From: Sphaerosporella brunnea
Lineage: Eukaryota; Ascomycota; Pezizomycetes; Pezizales; Pyronemataceae
Direction: 5' to 3'
DNA length: 43,630 nucleotides
Assembly (NCBI GenBank): GCA_008704415.1
Contig: VXIS01000369.1
Location: 1 to 43,630, forward strand
A program made the position numbers and the translations under genes. The notes under the pieces are model-generated. The model was given only the letters and a program-made list of their open reading frames with translations, made no database searches and was not told the DNA's origin. This document shows, in pieces, positions 1 to 9,160 of this stretch (position 1 is the stretch's first letter; each line of letters opens with the position of its first letter).

Positions 1-458
1 TCTCATTGTCACAGTTCAGGGTGTGACAGCCGCCCCCTGCAATTCCCTTCTTCCTGATGGAAACCATTCACAGCCTAACCATGGACGTGCCAAACGTGTA
101 AAGGCAGTTGGTCTTGATGATCACGTCTACACCCAGTTCAGAAAGGCTTTTGAAAATTTTGACGTGGTTGAAGGCCGAGGTGAGTACGTCTTGTACCATC
201 TGTTGTCTCCAATGAGATTCCCCATAACGATATGGATCATGTCATCAGTTGGGCGTGGGGCAGGGTCAACTTTCTCTGTCCGTGCGGCAAAAACGCCTGC
301 ACCTTCTCGTTAAAAATGTGTGTGATTATGCTACGCATGGCCTGCTGCTGGTCCACGTACCTTTTGCCAATGGCATTTGCCACAACGATATGGATTTTCT
401 CGTCGGTTGAGCGCGTGACCGGGATTCCGAATCTGGCGTAAAGTTTTGATAGCGACAT
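1..458 (-). pseudogene. LYTFGTS-family protein, copy 1, broken and running off the window
   Basis: I do not recognise this protein. An ATG at 458-456 opens with MSLSKLYARFG and a TDEKIHIVVANAIG stretch; a similar TDDMIHIVMGNLIG stretch follows in another frame. Near the window edge the minus strand reads LYTFGTSMVRL, a stop, then MVSIRKKGI. The same order (start, TDEK-type stretch, LYTFGTS, IRK-GI) recurs in the copy at 5,878-6,747, so the coding strand is minus and this copy carries frameshifts and a stop. Its 5' region up to 1,680 also matches that copy, but is interrupted by a solo LTR (616-982) and a hAT element (1,301-1,608). The C-terminal half lies outside the window. Function is unknown; conservation between copies suggests a once-functional family spread by transposition or duplication. 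Confidence 0.55.
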
Positions 459-615
459 GGAAGAGGGTGTGGTGTGCCAGCGCGGGATGGATGGGGTGTA
501 CAAGGAGGTGTGGGGTGGGTGGGGTGTGCGAGGAGGTGTGGGGTGAATAGGATATCTGAGGAGGTCTGGGATGTCACGGCGCAAGGTTAAGTGAAGGCTC
601 GGCGTTAGGTTGGGG

Positions 616-982
616 TGTCACGTGACCGCGGTGCGGTGACGGCGGGGTATATATAGAGCGGCTTCGTTTGTTTTGTTCTTTCTTTCTTTCCTTCTTTCTT
701 CACTGAACCTTTGTACTACAATCTAAGCACATCTGTTCACCTCCTCGAACCTTGTCTTGAATCCCGTGCTTGGCACCTCTTGGTGTTCGTCTCAAACCCC
801 GTCCGACGCACGTGCTCAGCACGCCCGGATCCCGACTCCGATCTCCGACTCCCGTATCCGAACCTCGCTTCCGACTCGACTCCGATCCCGACTTCCGTAC
901 TCGAACCTCGCCTCCGACTCGACGCCGATATCCGTACGCAACCCCCATCTCCGACCCACACCCTCCGACCTATACCGTTACA
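616..982 (+). mobile_element. Solo LTR of an LTR retrotransposon, copy 1
   Basis: The segment starts TGTCACGTGACC and ends CCGTTACA, the TG...CA ends of an LTR. It is flanked by TGGGG (611-615) and TGGGA (983-987), a 5-bp duplication with one mismatch. It contains a TATA box (TATATATAGA near 650), a pyrimidine tract, and the shared stretch CACTGAACCTTTGT. A second copy in inverse orientation lies at 6,799-7,105. The 830-945 part is expanded by CCGACTC-like short repeats, which explains the extra length (367 against 307 bp). No internal retrotransposon coding is present, so it is a recombined solo LTR. I cannot assign Gypsy or Copia from the LTR alone. Confidence 0.75.
646..702 (+). promoter_or_regulatory. 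LTR promoter: TATA box and pyrimidine-rich tract
   Basis: TATATATAGAGCGG is followed about 20 bp later by a long CTTTCTTTC-type tract and CACTGAACC. The order is kept in the other LTR copy (TATATATAG near 7,022-7,013 on the minus strand), which supports a conserved U3/R core promoter. It points away from the minus-strand gene downstream. Confidence 0.5.
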
Positions 983-1029
983 TGGGATAGATTGAGGTTC
1001 GGGAGAGATTGAGGTTTGGGCTGGGTGAG

Positions 1030-1680
1030 CAATTGAGGATTGTGGGCGATGGGCACTTAGGGCTGGCGACCCCATGATGCGGGGCACTGGGGATGGACGA
1101 GAGTGACGAGCCGTGGGGGTTGGGAGTGGTGGCAGGTAATCGAACAATGCCAAAATCATCACATCCACCGTCACCACCACGACTACTATCCCGTCACGAC
1201 GATCCGCTATATTATATGATGTCACATGGGATGCTAGCCGCCGCGCGTTGCTATTAGCGCTCCTGATCGTCCGACATCTCAAATGGATACCCAACGGCGG
1301 CAAGGCTGTCAAAAGTCCGGCCAGTCCGGCTTTCATCGCGGCCTGAACCGCACTAATTGGAACGGGCTTTTGAAATCACGCCCCGTTTGGACCAGGCTTT
1401 TTGGATCGAGACCCAGGCGCCTACGGGCACCTGCCAGGCCCAGAAGTACCCGGCGCCCGGCGGGCCCGCCAGGCATCTGCAGTTTTTTGCTTACACATAC
1501 ATCAAGCCGTAGTTTTTGGGTTAAAGGGTGTCATTTGTGAGCAAAAATTCAGCAGTTCCGCTCCGTTTTGTTCCGACTCTCGTCCGAGTTGCTGTATTGA
1601 CCGCCCTGGACGGCGGTCTTTCCTACCACCGGTGCTCAAGAACGGACATTCCAGACGGCGGGTTCTGGGGTTTTTGCCCA
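1030..1680 (-). repeat. Conserved 5' module of the LYTFGTS family, copy 1
   Basis: Read on the minus strand, the block matches 7,420-7,106 and in part 26,170-25,908 and 37,246-37,282. The best conserved words are GGCATTGTTCGAT near 1,150 and the plus-strand GGCGGTCTTTCCTACCACC at 1,612-1,630. The block lies directly upstream of the family's coding part, so it is probably promoter or 5' leader, although it could be part of a larger repeat unit. It is split by a hAT insertion at 1,301-1,608. Confidence 0.55.
1301..1608 (+). mobile_element. Short non-autonomous hAT element (CAGGGCTGTCAA family), copy 1
   Basis: The left end reads CAAGGCTGTCAAAAGTCCGG and the right end ATTGACCGCCCTG, matching the ends of the 916-bp element at 23,429-24,344. 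The flanks are AACGGCGG (1,293-1,300) and GACGGCGG (1,609-1,616), an 8-bp duplication with one mismatch, as expected for hAT. The uninterrupted target is present at 7,351-7,380, where GGATACACGACGGCGGTC runs straight through. At 308 bp this is an internally deleted MITE. The stretch 1,513-1,596 recurs inverted at 12,412-12,500. Confidence 0.85.
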
Positions 1681-1745
1681 TGGTGTTGTCCCCCCCGTAT
1701 CCATGCAAACCGAACTTGGCCCTGTCTTTGCCGATTATTGCTCTC

Positions 1746-1757
1746 GTGTGTGTGTGT

Positions 1758-1797
<40 letters not shown>
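1746..1797. repeat. (GT)n microsatellite
   Basis: About 26 GT dinucleotides with one C interruption near 1,762. No coding role is visible. Confidence 0.95.
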
Positions 1798-1799
<2 letters not shown>

Positions 1800-2328
1800 T
1801 GAACGGCGTTGAATTTGTCAGTGTGGTGACCGCAGATTGGTAGTCAACGATATTTAGCCAGATCGTCGAGGACTCCCGATTGTGTTGACTGCTGTGCATG
1901 CATCACCGTCAGCTCCACAACATTGGCATGTTTGTTTCTCCTTACAAAAGTACGGCTTGGGGACCGGCCGTGTTAGGTTGGACGGGATGGTTTAATGGGG
2001 CGAAAAGAATTGTCGATTCCGTCATATACAACTGCTGACTTGTACACCAGACCACTGAAGTTGCTTTCAGACACTACGATGGGTTTCGATTCGCCGCCGT
2101 TGTGGCACTCTCGTCTGTCTCCGCTCCGCTGCATATGGCTTCATTTGATACCCGAGCTGTAGTGATCTCATTTGCGGTGTTGGAATCGGAGTCTCAGGAC
2201 CCGCACATGGCGTGGTATGCAGATATGCTGCTCTCGGCCGCGTATACCAATACCCATGGCCCGCACGGAAGTTGTTATCCCCCGCAGTGCTAGATCGCGC
2301 AAGAAACGATGAAACTGGTGGTGACAAT

Positions 2329-3131
2329 TCTACACTTAGTGATGGACACAAGCCGAGCCGAGCCGAGCCATGAGGAAGGCTCAAGCCAGCTCGGCTTGTT
2401 AGAAGATGGGCTCGTCAAGCCGAGCCGAGCCTGAAAAGCTCGAGCTTTGGCTCGAGCTGCCATACAATTTATGATGTACGAACCGGTAAATAAGAGGTTG
2501 CACACAGTGACAGTAGAGACGTCGCTATACTAGTATATATCCGACAGATCTGATCAGGAATCAAACCCTCCCAGCTCAGCTTCCTGCTCTGCATCCATGC
2601 CCTCGGCGTCGCCGTCGTCCAGATGCTGCTGGCCATCATCATGGCCACCATCGCTAACACCATGGGAACCATCCTCGCGTTCGCTCTAGCTAAGGACATC
2701 TGACTGGGAGTAATTCATGCTGTGACCGTTCGTCCTACCCTCGCTCTGCCTGGCCGCCGAGTCCTCGGCTTGACGCTCGCTCTTTCCTGCATCCTCATCC
2801 TCATCCTCGCTACTGAAAGCATCCTCAACATCTCTCTGCCCATCGGCAGCATCCCTGCTGTTTGTAGACTCATTCTTATTGATGCCGTGAAGTTCCCAGT
2901 CATCGAGACTCTTGAGATTGAGCCAGCTGGTGAGCAGTACAACTGCCCTGATAGGATTCCACGGAATGTTCTCGATCAACTCGCCTTGGGCCCGCACTTT
3001 CCATCATCGCCGCCCCCCGGCGGGATGTCTCCTCCTACCTAGCTAGGGACAACGAAAGGCTCGAGCCAAAGCTCGGCTCGTCAGGCAACAGGCTCGAGCC
3101 GGCTCGGCTTGTGTCCATCACTATCTACACT
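2329..3131 (-). mobile_element. 787-bp non-autonomous hAT element with exact 8-bp TSD
   Basis: The element runs 2,337-3,123. Both ends begin TAGTGATGGACACAAGCCGA (24 bp identical in inverted orientation), matching the hAT terminal pattern YARNG. TCTACACT lies at 2,329-2,336 and again at 3,124-3,131, a perfect 8-bp target duplication. Subterminal GCTCGAGCC/CGAGCCGAG motifs repeat within about 120 bp of each end, as is common for transposase-binding sites. The interior carries only a short minus-strand acidic coding remnant, so the element depends on a transposase elsewhere. A truncated end of the same family is at 19,283. Confidence 0.9.
2686..2997 (-). pseudogene. Acidic C-terminal coding remnant inside the hAT element
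   Basis: The minus strand reads a 103-residue frame with NIPWNPIRAVVLLTSWLN near its start, then a run of acidic and polar residues (SSEDEDEDAGK). A second acidic stretch (GGHDDGQQHLDDGD) follows in another frame and ends at a TGA near 2,560. The position, just inside one TIR, and the acidic tail fit the extreme C-terminus of a hAT transposase after its dimerisation domain. No ERVFS-like signature is present, so the assignment is inference from position. Confidence 0.35.
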
Positions 3132-3202
3132 ATATCACGGTTGTGGGGGATAGTGCAGGCACTTTTACGCCTCGTCGCTGCACGTTTCCCTTGATGAAGA
3201 TG

Positions 3203-3673
3203 GGTGGAGACAGTGTTCTCAACAGCCAGCCAGCCCGGCCGGCTGCGTTGGGCGGATGCGGGCTGATCAAAAAGCCCGGCTGGCTGTTTCGGCTGATCAA
3301 AAAGCCCGCCCGGCTGTTTGGGCTGCAGCCCACAATGACAACAAATACGACCACCGTGATGTAAACTACTGCTATGAAATGAAAAGTACATAAACATGTT
3401 CGCCGTGTAAAACGATGACTAGGAAGAGATCACGAGATAGAAGTTTAGTATAACATCACAGATCCTGAAAAGTTTATTGACGCCGATTGAACCCCGCCAT
3501 TTGCAGTGGCCGGTCTTCACCGGAGATCACTCAGAGCTCTGGCAGCCGGGCTGGCCCGAAAGCAGGCTGGGCCGTTTGGGCTGATGCAAAAAGCCCGCCG
3601 GGCTGGCTGCTTAAAGCAGCCGGCCCAGCCCGCCCGGCTGTTTGGGCTGGCTACTGAGAACACTGGGTGGAGA
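3203..3673. mobile_element. 455-bp hAT MITE (CAGTGTT...GCCAGCC family) with exact TSD
   Basis: The element runs 3,211-3,665 and is flanked by GGTGGAGA at 3,203-3,210 and 3,666-3,673, a perfect 8-bp duplication. The ends are CAGTGTTCTCAACAGCCAGC and, on the other strand, CAGTGTTCTCAGTAGCCAGC. Subterminal copies of AAAAAGCCCG and CCGGCTG occur on both sides. No coding is recognisable inside. Related elements lie at 41,428-41,686 and, degraded, at 32,859-33,086. Confidence 0.9.
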
Positions 3674-4121
3674 TGGTTCACGCCGCAACATCTCTCTGCG
3701 ACACATCCTTTAAAGAACTCCACCAATATTTATTTCAAATAACTGTGTGCAGTATCCTGTTGCGAAAATAGACCGCTGATCTAAAACCCAGGCTCCAGTT
3801 AACCGTGAGCGCACCGGTCCGGCGAGGTAGACAAACCAGCACTACTTGTTCCACTGTTTTTGGCTCCAAAATGGACCATCACTGAAGCGCAGTGTTGCTG
3901 GCTGCTGTGTGAGGTGTTGGCTGGGGCAGTCGTCGCTATGGTGTCCTTCTCGATGCGCTGTTTAAGGGTTTATGTCACGCGAACTTTACTTGCTAATTTT
4001 TTCCTCACCCACCACCTTTCTCCAGGCGACTCCTTACTGGTCGGCTTCCACTAGTTTCGCGCCGTCGAAATTGCCTTATGGCCGAGATAATACGGTATCT
4101 TCAGCGTTCCACTGTGAAACA
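3674..4121. other. No gene recognised
   Basis: Both strands carry only short frames. I see no repeat shared with the rest of the window. Confidence 0.4.
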
Positions 4122-4567
4122 ATGAATTCGGTATCCGTAGTGCCGGCTGCTCCCAACCAGTGGTACAACGACCCTGCAGCATCCGCAACTTGAACACACT
4201 GGGCATTCCAAACAAAAGAAAGCTCCAATCACGACAAGCGGGCGCCATCAGCTCATCTAGGACTCGCACAGGCAGTCGTCTCGGCAATGCCGAGTCTCTC
4301 GGTAACAGTCAATCTCTCGGCGGCGGTGAATCTCTCAACCGCAGGGAATCTCTCGGCGATGCCAATCCTAAATCATTGGAAATCCCGGCAGCTAGAAGCG
4401 ACGTTTTGGAGGAAGATCCACAAGAGGAGGGAGGGATGGGGGCAGGAGAGATCTGGGAGGAAGACGAAGAGGAGGAGGAAGAGCTGGAGCAGGACGAAGA
4501 GGAAGAGGAGCAGGAGCAAGAGGAGGACGAGGAAGCGGACACCGAAGCAGGGGAACAGGAAAGTTGA
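4122..4567 (+). pseudogene. Acidic low-complexity protein fragment with hexapeptide repeats
   Basis: An ATG at 4,122 opens MNSVSVVPAAPNQWYNDPAA in one frame but stops at 4,193. An overlapping second frame, with no usable upstream ATG, runs to 4,567. It contains about five hexapeptides on an SLGxxx theme (RLGNAE, SLGNSQ, SLGGGE, SLNRRE, SLGDAN; about 4,277-4,368, 18-bp period), followed by a long Glu-rich tail. The two frames may be exons or one frameshifted reading frame. I do not recognise a family. A Glu-rich tail after repeats is typical of a disordered, possibly nuclear protein, but this is only compositional. Confidence 0.35.
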
Positions 4568-4588
4568 GGATAACGAGAAAAAGAGCAT

Positions 4589-5283
4589 TTGGAGAATCTC
4601 ATTGGAGATCGCTGCGTACCATTAGATGGTGAGCGCCCAGCAGAACTTCCAACCGTGAGCGATCAGGACTCGCCTCGGATAAGTGGCCGCCAGGCACACA
4701 TACAGCTTCTTCAATCAGGAGTTGCGGACATAAAGAAATTGTTGGCATCAAAACGAAGAAAGCCCTTCGGCCACACAAAAGCTTGGCACCTACAGGTATT
4801 GGGGTTCATGCACCTTCAACTGATACGCATGGGACGAGGGGGACAAACGTAGTAATGCAACAGACACTAACAGCGATCAGGTCCTACGCAGGCGGTCCCT
4901 CAAACTCTGCAGTCTGTGAAGCCATCGCTCATTTTCAAGTACTTGTGACGAACCCAGCGGATTATTCAGGCACATAGGGAAGACGCCATCTTTAGAGACG
5001 AGGAGTACAGAGCGCGGGTCTATTCCAGTCACCGGCGGGTCTCACAGCGAGAGCCAGGCGCAGATGGGCAATTCATTGATCATTGGCGTCACGGTCCGGG
5101 GGCAGATGGCGCCCCTGGGGTCAGCCTCCGCTCTGAAATTTGGTCCGCACCATTTCGTACCCTTTTCTGACCACCATCTATACCGCGTCCGCCGGAAATC
5201 CTACGGACTATCCAACTCACTATTGAAACCTCGCGTACTACTGCGCGCCTACGCGCTTCGTGCGGGGTCATGACTATCACTCC
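4589..5283 (+). pseudogene. Unrecognised coding fragments continuing from the acidic ORF
   Basis: Protein-like stretches follow one another in different plus frames: MENLIGDRCVPLDGERPAEL from an ATG at 4,589, then HFQVLVTNPADYSG to about 4,975, then FRDEEYRARVYSSHRRVSQ from about 4,990. Each shift occurs without a convincing splice pair, so one decayed gene is likelier than three small ones. No domain is recognisable. Confidence 0.3.
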
Positions 5284-5358
5284 ACCCTGCAGCCGCGCTT
5301 GTGCGCTACGTTGTCAGGTACACCCAATGCAATACGTTTATTAAACACTCATAACAGA

Positions 5359-5607
5359 CTACCTACGTGCACCGCGGACCGTTCCTCTTCCACTGCTGGA
5401 ACCCGATCCTCGTCCCCTCGTGCCGCGTCTGCCCAAGCTCCCCCGGCCGCCTGGACCGCCTTTAGCACTTGCAGCAGTAGTACGTTCACCCTCACTGGCA
5501 ACCACTTTGGTCTTCATAGCGATTGCCTGTTGGCGGCTACTTCTCCGGAGACCTAGACCTTCAACATTAGAATGGTTGAACATGGTAACCGACTCAGCTC
5601 TGGCCAC
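5359..5607 (-). CDS. Short Arg/Gly-rich reading frame, low confidence
   Basis: The minus strand keeps an 82-residue frame beginning MARAESVTMFNHSNVEGLG and ending in RG-rich sequence (RRGTRGRGSGSSSGRG). RG repeats occur in RNA-binding proteins, but in GC-rich DNA such a frame can arise by chance. The plus-strand frame over the same bases is equally open, so the strand is uncertain. Confidence 0.2.
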   Translation of the reverse strand: MARAESVTMFNHSNVEGLGLRRSSRQQAIAMKTKVVASEGERTTAASAKGGPGGRGSLGRRGTRGRGSGSSSGRGTVRGARR

Positions 5608-5877
5608 CGCTGCACTTGCATCTAGCTTTCTTCATCACCGGTGCGCTCGAAGAATTTCACTCGGGGGCATGGGAAATTCAGCTTGACGCCTAGATTATCC
5701 TATATCTGATCAATCCACTACCAAGTGGGTCGGGACTTCAGATGCGATTGTGCAATTATTTGCTATATAGACGCGATTGTATTATTATTTGCTATCTAGA
5801 GACCGCGTATATACCCCACTTGGACGTGGAAGCAAACGAAAGGCAGAATTCACACCGCCCTCTGTGTCATTAAGTGC

Positions 5878-6747
5878 TCAGCATTGCCGAAGACGATGAA
5901 GAAGAGTCCTAGATCTGTGCCGAATCCTCATGATCCGCAACCTATAGTTGATATTTTTAGTTGGAACGGATTTCCTTCGCAAATCGCTTTCCATATTTAA
6001 TCTGCTTGCAACGTGCATCCAGAGTCTGCGGCGAGGTGGGGTCGCCATGGCGCGCGCCTTCTTGATGTCCAACTCAACCATCGCGGGCGCTTGCGGGAGG
6101 GCGCCTTGGGACTCTCGGCGGCGGCGGCGGGCGACGACCGGCGTGGACAAGTCGAGATTCTTGGCGGGGGGGGGGAGACCGACCCGGCGCGAGGGGAGGG
6201 CGGGCAGGCGACAGTCTGGGCTGGGAGGGCAGAGCGGGCTCAGCGTTTTGTTGACGTGCAGCGAGAACAGCCTCCAGCTTGTGGTCCAACATGTCTTTAA
6301 TCTGACCAGGCAGCGCCTGCAGCTGGTCCTCGATCCTCGTCTCGCGGGTGTCATGGTCACGCTGCCACTGCTGCCGCTGCTGCTGCTGCTGCTGGGCTGG
6401 AGGTAGGACCAGAACAACCGCCAGGTTGAGCGGGGATGCAACCACGTCCGGAATTCCGCGTTTTCGAATGTTGACCATGCCCAGTCCAACCAAGGAAGTG
6501 CCGAACGTGTAAAGCTGGTTGTCCTTCCTGACAGCGTGCACACCCGATTTATAAAGGAGTGGGAACCTGTTAAAATTTTTTAACGTGGTTGAAGGCCTCG
6601 GTCAGGACCACCTCCCAATGCTGCACTGTGGTACGCCTCGTACCATCCGTTGTCGCAGACGAATTCCGCCATAAGGTTATGGGTCTTCTCGTCGGTTGTG
6701 CGCGGAGCCGGGAGGTCGTACTTGGCGTAGGGTTTCTTCAGAGTCAT
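5878..6747 (-). pseudogene. LYTFGTS-family protein, copy 2
   Basis: An ATG at 6,747-6,745 starts MTLKKPYAKYDLPAPRTTDE, parallel to copy 1. Shifted frames then continue VQHWEVVLTEAFNHVKKF and VRKDNQLYTFGTSLVGLG, followed by a Gln run and RIEDQLQALPGQIKDMLDHK, a short amphipathic, possibly coiled-coil segment. A Pro/Arg-rich stretch follows, then a terminal basic motif IKYGKRFAKEIR and a Ser-rich end. The C-terminal half matches copy 3 at 37,318-37,893 in the same order. At least two frameshifts and stops make this copy a pseudogene. A solo LTR sits about 50 bp upstream of the start. I do not recognise the family. Confidence 0.55.
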
Positions 6748-6793
6748 CCCCGTGTCGCGGTTGTGATGATATGTCAGAGAGGAGTCTGGGACA

Positions 6794-7110
6794 GGTTCTG
6801 TAACGGGGAGGGTCGAAGGGTAGGTCGGAGAGGGAAAAAAAAGGAACTCGTTTAGATGGGAGTTGGGGTTCCGAGTCCAGGTTCAAGAGGTGCCGAGCAC
6901 GAGATTTGAGACAAGCTTCGGAGAGGTGTGAACGGAAGTACTTAGATTGAAAGACAAAGGTTCAGTGAAGAGAAAAAGAAAGGAAAGGAACAAAAACAGA
7001 ACGAAGCCCTGCTATATATACAGCCCGTCACGGGATCACGGGCGTCGAGCCCTGACGAGCCTCAATGCCGACCCAAAACTCCTCGATACCTGTCACGCCG
7101 TGACAGGTTC
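6794..7110 (-). mobile_element. Solo LTR, copy 2, with exact 5-bp TSD
   Basis: The LTR runs 7,105 to 6,799 on the minus strand, starting TGTCACGGCGTGACAGG and ending GTTACA. GGTTC flanks it at 6,794-6,798 and 7,106-7,110, a perfect 5-bp duplication. It shares the TATA box, pyrimidine tract and CACTGAACCTTTGT with 616-982. It lies between the conserved 5' module and the start codon of the LYTFGTS pseudogene, in the same direction as that gene, so it could have supplied or disrupted its promoter. Confidence 0.85.
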
Positions 7111-7420
7111 AGGTTTATGTGGCAGACGACCCGTTGGGAGTGGTGGGAGGTGATCGACTAATGCCAGGATCACCACCTCCAACGTTACAAGCACTACCAC
7201 CATCCTCCCCGGCAGGTCCGATATATCCCAGGATGGCGTATTGGATGCCAGCCACCGCTACTTTCAACCCCGTTCTTACCACCGCTGCTCAAGGACGGTC
7301 ATTCCAGACGGCGAATTCTGCACTGCAGATGGTCCGATATGCGATATATCTAATGGATACACGACGGCGGTCTTTCCTACGACCACTGCTCAAGGACGGA
7401 TATTCCAGATGGCGGGACGT
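7111..7420 (-). repeat. Conserved 5' module of the LYTFGTS family, copy 2, with internal duplication
   Basis: It matches 1,116-1,300 plus 1,609-1,680 on the minus strand. The word CTGCTCAAGGACGG with flanking CCATTCCAGACGGCG-like sequence occurs twice here (about 7,272-7,312 and 7,385-7,420), so part of the module is duplicated. It preserves the empty target of the 1,301-1,608 hAT element at 7,363-7,370. Confidence 0.55.
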
Positions 7421-8484
7421 TAAGGGGGAGCCTCGTCGCTCTCTGGCCCCACAGACATACAACTCTCAGAACCGCTTGATCCTCAGGATTAAGTGCGATT
7501 GCATATGGTGTTTGTGAGGTAAGCATGCACGGTGGCGGTTTACATCGCTTGACGGGTCTCATCGTACGAAAGAACCGCAGAGCTGATACACTCCAATCCG
7601 TACGGCCTGTTCGCCACTCCACCGGAGGCGGTCATTATTTGCAACGCTTTGTTGATGATACATCAGAATGACAAAGTCGTACATACGCAATGAAAAAGAC
7701 CTCAACAGCGTTAAACAATTTGCAGGATTGTAAGCCGCGGTTCAGAAGCAACCCGGTAAACACATCGAGTGACTGGGCACGGCTGTGGGACGTGAGTATA
7801 TCTCCAAAGAGTTCTCCAGAAGAAGGCATGGACTACATATGGGACTGCAGCTCGCATAACAGACGTTAGGCTAGCTCCGGAACCTGCCACATCTCACGGA
7901 TTAAGCATTCAGCAGATGTCTGTGTGCACAGCGTTTCTTTGCAGCTGACTGCCGGACGTTGTGTACATGCGATCCCCTCCCGGTGCATCTCCGAGCGGAG
8001 GTGCAATTTAGAAGCTGCTGCGACTTCACGCAGTGTTCACACGAATGGTACCACACCTTAAGAGTCGAGAGTGTTCTTCATCGCGTTGACATTCTTGTTA
8101 TCGTGAGTGCATGGACCTTTTTTCTGACGTTGAGGCGGACGACAGCGTCATGACAGTGCGACTATTCATGATGGTTGTCTGCGGGAGCTGTGCTGATTTT
8201 CCTGATGACACCGAGAGCACTATTCCCGGGTCCCCTACGTACGATCATCGCTAACTCTGCCCTGCGGTCCAGCCCGTCGCGCTATACGTCGCTGACCTTT
8301 GGTGGGACGTCAGCCAGCGGGGTCAGGAAGCCGACATAAAGAAACTGTTCAACCGGCATGCGAGAGCGATCCTGGGTCCCCTGCCAACAACGGCACTGGG
8401 ATCGCTCATTTGCGAAGCAGGCCTAACGGATGCTGGCACTACTCTAGCCCACAGGATGCCGCACTTTGCTAGCTGGCTCGCGGC
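7421..8484. other. No gene recognised
   Basis: Only short frames occur on either strand, none with a recognisable motif. No tandem structure is visible before the satellite begins near 8,485. Confidence 0.4.
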
Positions 8485-9160
8485 CACGCGGGGAGTTCTG
8501 TGGCATTCGGGGTCACACTGTTATACTGGCCTTTACTCTGTATGGAATGAACTCAAACTTACAGATATAGGCCATTAAAGGACGCTTATCCTCTCTATGT
8601 ATCCAAATCTATCCCCTAGATGGTTGGAATGTGGGATGGCCTCAACCTGGGTCCTGTGGCTCTCGTGGTCAAAATGTTATACCCGCCTTTACTCTGTATG
8701 GAATGAGCTCCACCTTGCAGATATAGAGCATTAAAAGACGCTCGTGCTACGGCTGTATTCAAATCTATCCCCCCATGGATGGTTGTTATGTGGGATGGCC
8801 CCGCGGTGAGTCCAGTGGCTTTCGGATCAAAATGTTATACTAGCCTTTACTTTGTATGGCCCGAGCTCAAACTTTCAGATATCGGGCATTAAAGGACGCT
8901 TGTCATCTCCCTGTATTCAAATCTATCCCTGCGTGGCTGATTATTATGTGGGATGGCGACGCGGGGGGTCCTGTGGCTTTCGGGGACAAACTGTCATATT
9001 GGTCTTTAATCTGTATGGAATGGGCTAAACCTTACAGATATAGGGCATTAAAGGACTCTCATACTCCCGCTGTATTCCGGCCTATCCCCCCATTAATGGG
9101 TGGCATGTGTGATGGCCCCGTGGGGGGTCCCGTGGCTTTCGGATTAGGGCAACGAACCTG
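8485..9160 (+). repeat. Satellite locus A, about 4 units of ~158 bp
   Basis: The GATATAG landmark falls at 8,564, 8,720, 8,878 (GATATCG) and 9,037, giving steps of 156, 158 and 159 bp. Each unit has the same word order: TTTACTCTGTATGGAATGAG, GATATAGGGCATTAAAGGACG, TTCAAATCTATCCCCC, ATGGTTGT and CTGTGGCTTTCGGGG. Units differ by roughly 10-20%. The same family occurs at six further loci in the window, in both orientations. Open frames across it are by-products of the repeat. Confidence 0.9.

Noticed and set aside
1401..1799. 132-codon plus frame ending in a Cys-Val run
   Set aside because: The end is the GT microsatellite and most of the rest lies in the hAT element at 1,301-1,608.
4309..4602. 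Minus frame with long Ser/Cys-rich run
   Set aside because: It is the complement of the Glu-codon tract; the acidic plus frame is the likelier coding sense.
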